From the NCBI RefSeq assembly GCF_042678185.1, contig NZ_JBHUDQ010000004.1: a stretch of DNA of 64,000 nucleotides. The stretch is one strand, 5' to 3'. The position numbers and the translations under genes are program-made. Origin of the DNA: Ramlibacter ginsenosidimutans (GTDB lineage Bacteria; Pseudomonadota; Gammaproteobacteria; Burkholderiales; Burkholderiaceae_C). How positions within the stretch are numbered: position 1 is the stretch's first letter; each line of letters opens with the position of its first letter. Shown here piece by piece: positions 33,031-41,664 of this stretch. The notes beneath the pieces are model-generated. The model did not search any database, was not told the origin of the DNA, and worked only from the letters and a program-made list of their open reading frames with translations.

Positions 33031-33065
33031 GGCCATCCCGCCCTCGTCACCGAGGGCGGATGGCC
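33031..33065 (-). terminator. Strong hairpin downstream of the two-repeat periplasmic protein gene
   Basis: GGCCAT-C-CCGCCCTCG, loop TCAC, CGAGGGCGG-ATGGCC: a 15-bp stem with one bulged base. It lies 20 bp past the stop of the minus-strand gene at 33086, and on that strand is followed by the AT-rich GATTTACTT. There is no full T-run, so it may act as a partly Rho-dependent terminator or an RNA-stabilising hairpin. Confidence 0.55.
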
Positions 33066-33085
33066 GACTGGCTAATCGTGGGGGA

Positions 33086-33829
33086 TCAGCGCGCGTCCCG
33101 GTCCCCGTGGTCGCGGTCCCCGCGCTCGCCCAGCCGCGCTACCACGCGCTGGTCGCCGGCGCGCAACATGGCGGTGGCGCCCCGGAACGCGTCGGTGTCG
33201 TCACGGCGCCGGATCGTGTAGCTGCCCACGTACGTGCCGGGGCGCTCTTCCGTCAGCTGCAGCCAGTCCACCACGCCAGGCACCCGCACCCCTGCACGCG
33301 CATGGGGCGTGCCTTCGACGCGGAAGTGGACGACGCGGCCCGGGTCCAGGCGGTCTTCATCGTGCGGCCACATGGCGAACGAATTCACTTCGGCCGTCGC
33401 CGGTGCAGCGCCCATCGAGTGCGCCTGGAACGCGGCCGGGTAGTTATAGGCCATCACCACCGGCTCGCCGCCCCAACCCGCGCGCAGCTGCATCTGGCCC
33501 GCCGGGTCGATACGGTCGCTGCGCCGGATCACGTACGAGCCCACGTACTCACCCGGTGCGCGCTCGCGCAGCGGGACCCGCACGCCGTCCGCGAGCGACA
33601 GGTTGGCCCAGCGCGCGCCCGGCGTGGCGTGCACCGAGATCCGCAGCGTGGAACCGGGGCGCAGGCCCGAGTCGGAATCGATCGTGATGCCGTTGATCGT
33701 CCCTTGCCTGCTGTCGGCGACGTGGTACTGGAAGGTCTGTGCAGCGGCAGGCTGCGCCACGGCCGCCAGGCCCAGGGGCGCGAGGACCATGACGGCTGCG
33801 GCCACTTTGGTGTGAAGCGAATGTTTCAT
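33086..33829 (-). CDS. Secreted protein with two homologous beta-rich repeats
   Basis: A 247-residue protein with a signal peptide (start MKHSLHTKVAAAVMVLAPLGLAAVAQPAAA|QT at 33829). The mature part is an internal duplication: RPGSTLRISVHATPGARWANLSLADGVRVPL...PGEYVGSYVIRRSDRID is repeated as DPGRVVHFRVEGTPHARAGVRVPGVVDWLQL...PGTYVGSYTIRRRDDTD. Each unit carries a YVGSY(V/T)IRR(S/R)D core. The end is Asp/Arg-rich (GDRDHGDRDAR). The fold looks Ig-like or beta-sandwich; function unknown. Confidence 0.72.
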   Translation of the reverse strand: MKHSLHTKVAAAVMVLAPLGLAAVAQPAAAQTFQYHVADSRQGTINGITIDSDSGLRPGSTLRISVHATPGARWANLSLADGVRVPLRERAPGEYVGSYVIRRSDRIDPAGQMQLRAGWGGEPVVMAYNYPAAFQAHSMGAAPATAEVNSFAMWPHDEDRLDPGRVVHFRVEGTPHARAGVRVPGVVDWLQLTEERPGTYVGSYTIRRRDDTDAFRGATAMLRAGDQRVVARLGERGDRDHGDRDAR

Positions 33830-34018
33830 GCGAGCGTCTCCATGCATTTGCGATGAGACCAGCTTAGGCCCCGCCGGCTGAACGAACACTTAATCGATTG
33901 TCGACCTCGCGTAGGACCGCACCGTCGCGCAGCGCGGGACTGGCCCGACTGAGCCTTTGTTTCGCCTGCCGCTGTGCCAGGCATCCCGCGGACGAACCGC
34001 GTGTGGCACAGTCGCCCG

Positions 34019-34258
34019 ATGACGGCCGATCTGCCCTCCCTCGGCATAGCCTTGCCCTCGCCGCTCTACCTGCTCGGGTTGATCGTTTTCGGCGTGGTCG
34101 GGTACGCGGCGTACCGGCGCGGCCGCAAGACCGCGCGACCGCCCCTCACCTGGGTGGGCGTGGCGACCATGCTCTATCCCTACGTCGTTCCGCAGACCTG
34201 GCTGCTGTGGCTCGTCGGCCTCGGCGCCACGGGCTGGATCTGCTTGAACTGGAACTGA
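34019..34258 (+). CDS. Small two-span membrane protein upstream of SulP
   Basis: A 79-residue protein with two membrane segments (SPLYLLGLIVFGVVGYAAY and VVPQTWLLWLVGLGATGWICL) separated by a basic loop (RRGRKTARPP). The stop codon is 2 bp before the SulP start, so the two are cotranscribed and probably coupled. Similar small proteins with a YPYVVPQTW-like segment occur alone in many proteobacteria; no function is known. Confidence 0.7.
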   Translation: MTADLPSLGIALPSPLYLLGLIVFGVVGYAAYRRGRKTARPPLTWVGVATMLYPYVVPQTWLLWLVGLGATGWICLNWN

Positions 34259-34260
34259 AG

Positions 34261-36039
34261 ATGGACGTGGGAACGCCGCTGCAGGAAACGCTTTCCGTGG
34301 ACGGCAAGCCGTCCGGTCGCCCGCGCGGGAGCGGCTTCGCGCTGCAAGGCATCCTGCCGCTCGATCGCCGCCGCCTGCCGCGGGACCTCCTCGCCGGAGC
34401 CACGCTCGCCGCCCTTGCGATCCCCGAGGTGATGGGCTACACCCGCATTGCGGGCACGCCGGTGGTGACGGGCCTCTACACCTTGCTGGTGCCGGCGATC
34501 CTGTTCGCGCTGTTCGGTTCATCGCGGCGGCTGGTCGTCGGCGCCGATTCGGCCACCGCGGCCATCATGGCGGCCTCGCTCGCCCCGCTGGCGCTGCCCG
34601 GGTCCGTCGCGTGGATGGACTACGCCGTCGCGATGGCGCTCGGCTGCGCCGTGCTGTTGTTCGTGGCGCGGATCGCGCGGCTGGCGTTCCTCGCCGACTT
34701 CCTCTCGCGCACGGTGCTCGCCGGCTTCCTCACGGGCGTGGGCCTGCAGGTCGCCTGCGGCGAGCTGCCCGGCATGTTCGGGCTGGAAACGCACGGCCAC
34801 AGCACGCTGTCCAGGCTCGCGGACTTCCTGCGCCACACGGGGCAGTCGCATGCCGGCGACGTGACGATCGCCGCGGGCGTGATCGCGTTCGTGCTCGTGC
34901 TGCGGCGGGTGGCGCCGAAGTGGCCGGGCGCCCTCATCGCCGCGCTGGTGGCGATCCTCGCGAGCCGGGTCTCCGGCTGGGGAGCGCACGACATCGCGCT
35001 GGTGGGCGCCGTCCAGGGCGGCCTGCCCCGCTTCACCTGGCCCGATCTGGCGCTCGCGCGCGAGCACGCCGCCGAGCTGGGGCCCTCGGTGTTCGCGATG
35101 TCCGTGGTCATCCTGGCCCAGAGCGCGGCGACCTCGCGCGCCTACGCGTGGAAATACAACGAGCCGTTCAGCGAGGAGCAGGACATGGTGGGACTGGCGC
35201 TCGCCAACGCAGGCGCCGCATTCACGGGCAGCTTCGTCGTCAACGGCAGCCCCACGAAGACCCAGATGCTCGATTCCGCCGGCGGCCGCAGCCAGGTCGC
35301 GCATCTCACGATGGCCGCGGTGGTGGCAGCCGTCCTGCTGTTCGCGACCGCCGCCATCGCTGCGCTGCCGGTGGCGGCGCTGTCCGCCATCGTGTTCCTC
35401 ATCGGCATCGACCTGCTGCGCGTCAGCGAGTTGCGCCGCGTCCGCACGGAGCGGCCCTCGGAGTTCTGGATCGCGCTCGCCGCTGCCGGCTGCGTGCTCG
35501 TGGCAGGCGTGGAGCAGGCGATCGTGCTGGCCATGGTGCTGTCGCTGATCGACCACGTGCGGCGCGGCTACCGGCCGCACAACAGCGTGGTGGTGCGCGG
35601 CCCCGACGGTCACCGGAGGCTGCAGCCGGTGCACCAGGGCGGTGAGTACGAGCCGGGCCTGGTCGTCTATCGCTTCTCGCACTCGATGTACTACGCGAAC
35701 GCGGACGTTCTCTCGCGAGAGGTCATCGCGGTGGCGAAAGCGGCGGGGCCGGCGCTGCGCTGGTTCGTGATCGACCTCGACGCGGTCGATGATGTCGACT
35801 ATTCCGCGGGCGCGGCCCTGCGTTCGCTCAAGCGCACGCTCGGCGAGCAGGGCGTCGCGCTGAAGTTTGCGCGCGGCTCGCCCGAAGTGCATGCGCTGCT
35901 GCATCGCTACGGGCTGGTCGCACCCGGCGAGGACGCTGGCGTGGTGTTCGAATCCTTGCGCGAGATGCGGCGTGCGTTCGAGTCGCAGGTCGGCGCGCGG
36001 ATCGGGGCCGACGAGAACGCCGCGTCAGCGGGCGAATAA
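34261..36039 (+). CDS. SulP family anion transporter with STAS domain
   Basis: A 592-residue inner-membrane transporter. GILPLDRRRLPRDLLAGATLAALAIPEVMGYTRIAGTPVVTGLY is the SulP entry signature, then about 11-12 membrane segments, and a cytoplasmic STAS domain (YEPGLVVYRFSHSMYYANADVL ... IDLDAVDDVDYSAGAALRSL). Substrates in the family include sulfate, bicarbonate and dicarboxylates. The ATG at 34261 is chosen; the longer frame overlaps the small membrane gene. Confidence 0.92.
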   Translation: MDVGTPLQETLSVDGKPSGRPRGSGFALQGILPLDRRRLPRDLLAGATLAALAIPEVMGYTRIAGTPVVTGLYTLLVPAILFALFGSSRRLVVGADSATAAIMAASLAPLALPGSVAWMDYAVAMALGCAVLLFVARIARLAFLADFLSRTVLAGFLTGVGLQVACGELPGMFGLETHGHSTLSRLADFLRHTGQSHAGDVTIAAGVIAFVLVLRRVAPKWPGALIAALVAILASRVSGWGAHDIALVGAVQGGLPRFTWPDLALAREHAAELGPSVFAMSVVILAQSAATSRAYAWKYNEPFSEEQDMVGLALANAGAAFTGSFVVNGSPTKTQMLDSAGGRSQVAHLTMAAVVAAVLLFATAAIAALPVAALSAIVFLIGIDLLRVSELRRVRTERPSEFWIALAAAGCVLVAGVEQAIVLAMVLSLIDHVRRGYRPHNSVVVRGPDGHRRLQPVHQGGEYEPGLVVYRFSHSMYYANADVLSREVIAVAKAAGPALRWFVIDLDAVDDVDYSAGAALRSLKRTLGEQGVALKFARGSPEVHALLHRYGLVAPGEDAGVVFESLREMRRAFESQVGARIGADENAASAGE

Positions 36040-36285
36040 CACCAACGCCTGCCCCCAACGCGCCGATCGCGACCTAAGTGGGCACGAGCGCCATCCCGGT
36101 TTGTGTTTTTTGCCGCAGCGATGGCGCGTCGCGCACACAGGCGACATGCGCGTGCTTTCGGCACGGTGACGAGTCCTACATTGCTTCGGCGCGGGCGCTT
36201 GCGAACCCGTGCGCGGGCTCCGGAGAACCTCTGCCGTCTACCCGGCGGCATCGGGCCACCGGGAGCTTGTGCAGGGGAACTGGGC

Positions 36286-37506
36286 ATGAAGAAGCAGTTG
36301 ACATTGGCCATTCCGTTGGTTCTGGCCGCGCTCGTTTCGGCTTGTGGTGGCGGCGGCGATGCGCCTATCGTCTCGTCGGCAGCGGCGACGGACAGCAATG
36401 CGGGACCGCCGCGTGCCCCGGCACCTCCCTCCGCGTCCTCGGATTCGACCGCGACCGCTTCCACACCCGCGGCCTCCGCTGCACCTGCACCCGCATCTGC
36501 ACCGTCTGCACCGCCGATCGTGCAGTTGTCCGGGACGGCGCAGGCGACGCTGGGCACCACGACGGGCAGCACCGTCGTTCGCATCGCGCGGCTCACCGGT
36601 GGCGGCTATGTGACCAGCTGGGTGTTCCACAGCCCCTCGGCAGCGGCAGACAGCCCTTACCAGGCTTGCTTCCATCGGCTCGATGCCAGCGGCGGCCCCG
36701 TGGGTCCGGCGTCGTGCGTGCCGGGCTCCGCAACCGCGTTGAATGCCACGGGCGTCGATCCCATCCCGCGAGCGGACGGCGGCTTCGTCCTCGCGTGGCT
36801 GAATGCGTCGGATTCGGCCGTGCGGTCGCAGGCGTTCGATGCCGCAGGCAATGCGGTTGGCGGCATCCAGGCGGGCGCGCAACGGCCCGTCGGCCCGGGT
36901 GCTGCCGCACTGGCCGGCGGCGGCTACGTCACCGTGGCGATGCAGCCAGGCGGCCAGTACACGTCGGCCAGCATGATCTCGTTCCAGCGCTATGCCAGCG
37001 ACGGCACGCCCGTGGGCGCGCCCACATCCGTCGGCGACAGCGGAGGCTTCTATGCGACCAAAGTCGTGCCCTTGACCGGGGGCGGCTTCGTCGTCGCGTG
37101 GTTGCAGGGAGGAAGCTCCGCCGCCGTGACGACCCGGATGTTCACTGCGGATGGAACACCCCTCGGTAGTCCGGTCGTGGCCAGCACCGTGGCCCCCGTG
37201 TGCAGCAACAACGTCTGCCACTTCCAGGTCCTCTCCGGCCTCGCGCCCATGGACGACGGCGGCTACGTCGTGGCGTGGACCGCGGGCTGGGGGCTAGGCA
37301 TGCCTGACGGCACATTCGCGCGGCGCTTCCAACCCGACGGCACGCCGGGCGCGGCGATCGCGAAGCTCGATGACGGAGTGGACGGCGCCAGCCTGGCTCC
37401 GCAAGGTCCGGACGGCTTCATGCTGGCGTGGCAGAAGGGGCCGCAGGCGTACCCCGGGCTCACGGACATCGACGTGCGTCCGGTGGACGCGACGGCGCTG
37501 CGCTAA
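36286..37506 (+). CDS. Predicted lipoprotein with repeated GGG(Y/F)VxxW blades, paralogue A
   Basis: A 406-residue protein with a lipoprotein signal peptide (MKKQLTLAIPLVLAALVSAC|GGGG), a Ser/Ala/Pro-rich linker to about residue 80, then repeated units built around GGGYVTSW, DGGFVLAW, GGGYVTVA, GGGFVVAW, DGGYVVAW and DGFMLAW, each followed by a F/Y-(D/Q)-x-x-G-x-P strand. This looks like a beta-propeller. It has exactly the same length as the protein at 41665 and the same architecture. Probably outer-membrane or periplasmic; function unknown. Confidence 0.75.
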   Translation: MKKQLTLAIPLVLAALVSACGGGGDAPIVSSAAATDSNAGPPRAPAPPSASSDSTATASTPAASAAPAPASAPSAPPIVQLSGTAQATLGTTTGSTVVRIARLTGGGYVTSWVFHSPSAAADSPYQACFHRLDASGGPVGPASCVPGSATALNATGVDPIPRADGGFVLAWLNASDSAVRSQAFDAAGNAVGGIQAGAQRPVGPGAAALAGGGYVTVAMQPGGQYTSASMISFQRYASDGTPVGAPTSVGDSGGFYATKVVPLTGGGFVVAWLQGGSSAAVTTRMFTADGTPLGSPVVASTVAPVCSNNVCHFQVLSGLAPMDDGGYVVAWTAGWGLGMPDGTFARRFQPDGTPGAAIAKLDDGVDGASLAPQGPDGFMLAWQKGPQAYPGLTDIDVRPVDATALR

Positions 37507-37568
37507 GCAAAGCGCCGGCTCGCGGCAGCGGGCCGGCGCAGCGCATCCCCTGCGCGCCGCGCAGCCGC

Positions 37569-38642
37569 TCAGGGCTTCCACACCCGGTAGTTCCACACCT
37601 CGAGGTCGCCGACACCGTGGATCGGCTCGACGCCGAACTCGATGTCCACGAGATGGTCGGTGGGCGCGACCATGGGCGTGTTCGTGCCGGGCTTGTTCCT
37701 GTTCCTCAGGAAGTTGACGAAGGCGGAGAGGTCGAAGGTGCGGACGGTGTCTTCGCTCAGGGGGTGCTCCGGCTCGAACACCGTCAACGCCCAGTACTGC
37801 GACCACGAGGGCGACTTCGGCTCCGCGTGCAGGACGTGGAAGCGGATGCCCTGGTACTCGAACACGCAGTCCTTGCAGTAGGCCCTCCAGTCCTGGGGCC
37901 GCTTGTCCCACTCCCCGTAGCTGCCCCAGTAGTTCACGGGAATCATGATCTCGTGGCTCGTGACCAGCCCCGTGTCGCCGCCGTGTTCCTGCGTCGGCGT
38001 CTTCTGCAGCCACAGGTCGAACGTGAGGTGCCCTTGCCCCCTCTTCTGGCCGTCGGGCGTATTCGGCGGCGGCTTGATGAAGTGGTGGAACGCGAACGAC
38101 GTATGGATGCGCGGCAGGCCGGCGCCGACTTGCAGCGGCAGGAACGTGCCCGGCGTCGGCCCGATGGGGATGGTGGTGACCGGCTGCCCGTCTTCCTGCT
38201 GGAGGATCGCGGAGCCGTTCGGGCAGGGACAGTTGGCCACGAACCAGCCCGGCTTGGCTCCGAAGATCGCTCCGGGGTAGGCCTTCACCCCGTCGCCGCT
38301 CACGGGCCACTTCCACGACATCCGCCAGGCGATGTTGCCGGCTGCATCGACGGGCGCGATGCCGTACTGGGACTCGAAGGTCGTGCCGGCCAGCCCCTGG
38401 TACGGTCCGCGGGTGAGGCTGCCTGCGCCCCAGGGGTTGTCTTCGATCCAGTACCGGGACCCGCTCGGGCCGGTCTGCAGCACGTACTCCGTTCCGTACG
38501 GAGACTTTTGCGGCGTGCTCAGCTGGATGTCCGGATAGCCGGCGGACCGCTGAGGATGCGCGCCACTCGCGGTGCACGTCATCACGGCCGCAGCGGCCAG
38601 GGCGGAAATCGACAGGGTTCGGGTCAGACGGATGGGTGCCAT
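37569..38642 (-). CDS. Secreted glycoside hydrolase family 12-like protein
   Basis: A 357-residue protein with an N-terminal signal sequence (ISALAAAAVMTCTASGA). Segments in order recall GH12 beta-jelly-roll cellulases: MSWKWPVSGDGVKAYPGAIFG (the W-x-W...K-x-Y-P block), SHEIMIPVNYWGSYG with E231 in the nucleophile position, WALTVFEP, FDLSAFVNFLRN, and LVDIEFGVEPIHGVGDLEVWNYRV with E339 in the acid/base position. Roughly 100 extra residues precede the core. Identification is from motif order only. Alternative start 48 bp upstream. Confidence 0.6.
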   Translation of the reverse strand: MAPIRLTRTLSISALAAAAVMTCTASGAHPQRSAGYPDIQLSTPQKSPYGTEYVLQTGPSGSRYWIEDNPWGAGSLTRGPYQGLAGTTFESQYGIAPVDAAGNIAWRMSWKWPVSGDGVKAYPGAIFGAKPGWFVANCPCPNGSAILQQEDGQPVTTIPIGPTPGTFLPLQVGAGLPRIHTSFAFHHFIKPPPNTPDGQKRGQGHLTFDLWLQKTPTQEHGGDTGLVTSHEIMIPVNYWGSYGEWDKRPQDWRAYCKDCVFEYQGIRFHVLHAEPKSPSWSQYWALTVFEPEHPLSEDTVRTFDLSAFVNFLRNRNKPGTNTPMVAPTDHLVDIEFGVEPIHGVGDLEVWNYRVWKP

Positions 38643-38813
38643 TCTTCTTCGTTGATCGAAAGGGGGGACGACGGCCGGCCGCCTCGGCACTGCAAAGGCT
38701 GCGCGCGCGCACCTCCGCTGTCGGCGATGCGGCTCAACAGGTGCCTATGGTGGTGACCGTCGCGTCGCGTGTCTGTCGGCCAAAGCCTCGACCGCATCCC
38801 GCGCGCGTGCGCT

Positions 38814-39557
38814 TCAGCCGCGCCGCTGCTTCACCCATCGCTCGACGGCGTCGCTGCCTCCGACCAGTTCGCCGTTGACGAACATCTGCGGCACCGTCGT
38901 CGCCTTGGCGATCGCGCCCAGGGCGCGGGTGCGGATGCTGTGCGGCAGCGGCACGTCCGCGTAAGTCACGCCCGCCTCGTCCAGCAGCTTCTTCGCCTTG
39001 GCACAGAACGCGCAGCCTTCGCGCGTGAGCAGCGCCACCTGGTCCGGCTCGCGCGCGTCCTTGTTCACGTAGTGCAGCAGCGTGTCCGCATCCGACACCT
39101 TGAACGGGTCGCCCGGCTCCTCGGGCTCGACGAACATCTTCTCGACGATACCGTCGCGCACCAGCATGGAGTAGCGCCACGAGCGCTTGCCGAAGTTCAG
39201 GTCGCTCTTGTCGACGAGCATGCCCATCTGCTCGGTGAAGACGCCATTGCCGTCCGGCAGCATGAAGATGTTGTCGCTCTCCTGGCTCTTGGCCCACTCC
39301 TCCATCACGAACGGGTCGTTGACCGCGATGCAGACCACCTGGTCGACGCCGTTCTCCCTGAAGGTCGGCGCCAGCTCGTTGAAGCGCGGCAGGTGCGTGC
39401 TGGAACAGGTGGGCGTGAAAGCGCCCGGCAGCGAGAACACCGCCACCGTCCGCCCCTTGAAGAGCTCGTCGGAGGTGATCTCCTTCCATTCGTTGTCGGC
39501 GCGGTAGCGGAACTTGACCTGGGGGACCGGTTTCCCTTCGCGGGTCGGTTGGGGCAT
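38814..39557 (-). CDS. Hybrid peroxiredoxin-glutaredoxin (Prx5-Grx fusion)
   Basis: A 247-residue protein. Residues 1-165 are a Prx5-type peroxiredoxin with the peroxidatic Cys51 in PGAFTPTCSS and the DQVVCIAVNDPFVMEEW and GKRSWRYSMLV blocks. Residues ~172-245 are a glutaredoxin with C182-A-F-C185, TVPQMFVNGELVGG. Such fusions reduce H2O2 and alkyl hydroperoxides using glutathione directly. The start is at the Met of MPQPTREGKP, where homology begins. Confidence 0.93.
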   Translation of the reverse strand: MPQPTREGKPVPQVKFRYRADNEWKEITSDELFKGRTVAVFSLPGAFTPTCSSTHLPRFNELAPTFRENGVDQVVCIAVNDPFVMEEWAKSQESDNIFMLPDGNGVFTEQMGMLVDKSDLNFGKRSWRYSMLVRDGIVEKMFVEPEEPGDPFKVSDADTLLHYVNKDAREPDQVALLTREGCAFCAKAKKLLDEAGVTYADVPLPHSIRTRALGAIAKATTVPQMFVNGELVGGSDAVERWVKQRRG

Positions 39558-39673
39558 GGCTTCGATCTCGGGTTGACGGGGGGATGGCGCATCTTGCGCC
39601 GGATGCGCTCGCGCGTGTTGCCATGCGCGCGACACTGGCGTGCTTCGCACGCCCCCGACAGCCCCCGGCGGCC

Positions 39674-40306
39674 TCAGTACTGCTGCTGGAACGGCGTCGC
39701 CTGCCGGTAGTTGCGCGCGAAATGCTCCAGGTAGACCTTGGCCAGCTGCGGGTTCTTCCAGTTCACCAGCACGTTCTCGCTGTTGCGGTGCGCCGCGGCG
39801 TCGGAGTAGTTGAAGCTGCCCAGTTCCACCGTCTCGCCGTCCACGATCAGCACCTTGTCGTGGTGGATGGCGTAGACGCCGATCAGGCGGACGTCGGCGC
39901 CGGCCTCGGCCAGCAGCGACAAGGCCGCGCGCGCCTTGCCGCTGCGGTCTTCGGAGGTGTTGTTCTTCTGGTCCGCCACGATCCGGATGTCCACGCCGCG
40001 CTTCTTCGCCGCCAGCAGGGCCCGCGCGACCGGCGGGCTCGTGAAGCTGTACGACAGCATGCGGATCTCGCGATGCGCGGAGGCGATCACCTTGAGCACC
40101 AGCGTCTCGCTGCCCTCGTCCGGCGAGAAGGCGACCTCCACCGTTCCGGCGGCGGGCACCTGGTACGAGTGCTGCTCGGCGACCGCCTGCTCGATCTGCT
40201 CGATCAGGCCCTTGGGCTTGCGCTTCGCCAGTGCGAGCCCGCTGCCGAAGGCGAGGCCGAAGACGAGGGAGGTGACGGCAGCGAGGCGGATAGTGCGCAA
40301 ATTCAC
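39674..40306 (-). CDS. Secreted phospholipase D family protein (Nuc/ParB-like endonuclease type)
   Basis: A 210-residue protein with one HKD motif: H-H-D-K-V-L-I-V-D-G-x-x-V-x-x-G-S-F-N-Y-S, typical of the small dimeric Nuc nucleases and PLD-like proteins. The start is the GTG at 40306, preceded by AGGA, giving MNLRTIRLAAVTSLVFGLAFGSGLALA as signal peptide; an ATG 54 bp upstream would bury that peptide. Periplasmic nuclease or phosphodiesterase is the likely role. Confidence 0.85.
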   Translation of the reverse strand: MNLRTIRLAAVTSLVFGLAFGSGLALAKRKPKGLIEQIEQAVAEQHSYQVPAAGTVEVAFSPDEGSETLVLKVIASAHREIRMLSYSFTSPPVARALLAAKKRGVDIRIVADQKNNTSEDRSGKARAALSLLAEAGADVRLIGVYAIHHDKVLIVDGETVELGSFNYSDAAAHRNSENVLVNWKNPQLAKVYLEHFARNYRQATPFQQQY

Positions 40307-40427
40307 GGAGTCCTGAGGAAGTGCTGCGGAATCATACGGAGCATTCCTGCTGTTGCTCATCCGAACTCGCTGTGTTGTCGCTTTCCCGCCGCGAGTGCGC
40401 CGGCCCCGGAGCGGCAGTACAGCGAGT

Positions 40428-40511
40428 GGGCTGGCGGTGAGCGGACGCGAACCCCAGCGATGCAGCGTGGCGGCCAGGCTTGGGTTCGCCTGCGGCTCAC
40501 CGCCAGCCTGC
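40428..40511 (+). repeat. Palindromic intergenic repeat, divergent copy
   Basis: An 84-bp element with outer arms GGGCTGGCGGTGAGC and GCTCACCGCCAGCC and the inner CGAACCCCAGC / (T)GGGTTCG pair. The compensating changes (GGCGGTGAGC against GCTCACCGCC) keep the stem paired, which implies the hairpin is under selection. It lies between the PLD-family gene and the small gene at 40559. Confidence 0.8.
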
Positions 40512-40558
40512 GAGTCCGTCCGACCCCGTCGCGCGCGCGGCCGGTGTACTCTCGTCGC

Positions 40559-40759
40559 ATGGATATCACGGAACAGCTCAAGGCGTGGGGCGCGGCCCAT
40601 GCGCAGGCGCGTGCTGCCGAACGCGCGGCAGGCGAGGAAGGCCCCACGGGCCAGGACGCGGAGGTGCAGCGCGCGGCCCGGTCGCTGCGGGAACGTGCCG
40701 ATAGCCTGCACCGCGACATCTACCGCTCGCTGGATCGCGGCCGGAATAGCCCCAAGTAG
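40559..40759 (+). CDS. Small charged helical protein of unknown function
   Basis: A 66-residue frame starting MDITEQLKAWGAAHAQARAAERAAGEEGPTGQDAEVQRAARSLRERADSLHRDIYRSLDRG. It is highly charged and predicted helical, with no membrane segment. It begins about 48 bp after the palindromic repeat. No family recognised; the regular codon use and helical character support a real gene only moderately. Confidence 0.45.
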   Translation: MDITEQLKAWGAAHAQARAAERAAGEEGPTGQDAEVQRAARSLRERADSLHRDIYRSLDRGRNSPK

Positions 40760-41043
40760 CTGGTCCGCGCCGCGACTCGTCACTGCTCTTTGTCACGCCT
40801 TCGCTGCCGCGAGGGGCGCACGGCTGCGTTCGTCGGTGCTTGAATATCGGACTACGATATTTTCCTGAATCGCTGCCCGCGCAGCCGTCGACGCGGGTGG
40901 CATGAACTGGACCCGGCACGCGCACATCGCAGCAAGTCCGCTCGCGCGAGTTCGCGCAGTGCCGGCCCGCACCAGTCCGGCCGCTCGACGACGGCGGCGT
41001 TCCGCACGCGCGGACGCGGGCGCACCTTGCGAAGGAGCTCGAG

Positions 41044-41430
41044 ATGAGACTGTCCGGCCTGACCCCATGCATCGTTGCCATCGCCGCCCTCGTGGGCGGC
41101 TGCGCCCACGAGAAGCCTCCCGCCAATGCCATACCCACCATGGCGTGCAAGGATGGAACGTCGACCACGGAGAACGGCCAATGCGCCGGCCACGGCGGCG
41201 TCGATCACCAGGCGTCGCAGCAGAAGTCCGGCGAGCTCCGCGAACGCCAGATGTCCGGCGCCGCGGCGGCGCGCAATCCGCACGAGGTCTGGGCCACGCC
41301 GGCGGCAAAGGTGTACTACTGCCACGGCGATACCGGCTACGGGAAAGCCAAGGAAGGCCAGTACATGAGCGAGTCCGACGCCCTTGGCAAGGGGATGCAC
41401 GCCAACGGCGGCAAGCACTGCGCTGGGTGA
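41044..41430 (+). CDS. DUF3761-like lipoprotein
   Basis: A 128-residue protein with lipobox LVGGC (signal MRLSGLTPCIVAIAALVGG|C). The C-terminal half, VWATPAAKVYYCHGDTGYGKAKEGQYMSESDALGKGMHANGGKHC, matches the small DUF3761 pattern with two conserved Cys (likely a disulfide) and the YCxGDxxYGxxxxGxYMSExDA core. A GGAG site lies 7 bp upstream. Envelope location; function unknown. Confidence 0.75.
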   Translation: MRLSGLTPCIVAIAALVGGCAHEKPPANAIPTMACKDGTSTTENGQCAGHGGVDHQASQQKSGELRERQMSGAAAARNPHEVWATPAAKVYYCHGDTGYGKAKEGQYMSESDALGKGMHANGGKHCAG

Positions 41431-41664
41431 CCCGGGCAATCCGTCACAGGGCGGGGGGTGGCGCCCCCGACGGTGGCCTGCGTGCGCCGACGCGCGCGCG
41501 GAGACTGGCACTCCCGCGGCAATAGCTACGCAAATCAGAACGGTCCTACATCGCTGCGAGGTCCGTTCCTGCGCGAACACGCAAAGCCGGCGCGCGAACC
41601 TCTGCGCTCCGGGCCGGGCGAGATGCGCCTGCATCCATGCGCTGCCCGCCAGCGGGAGAGCATC

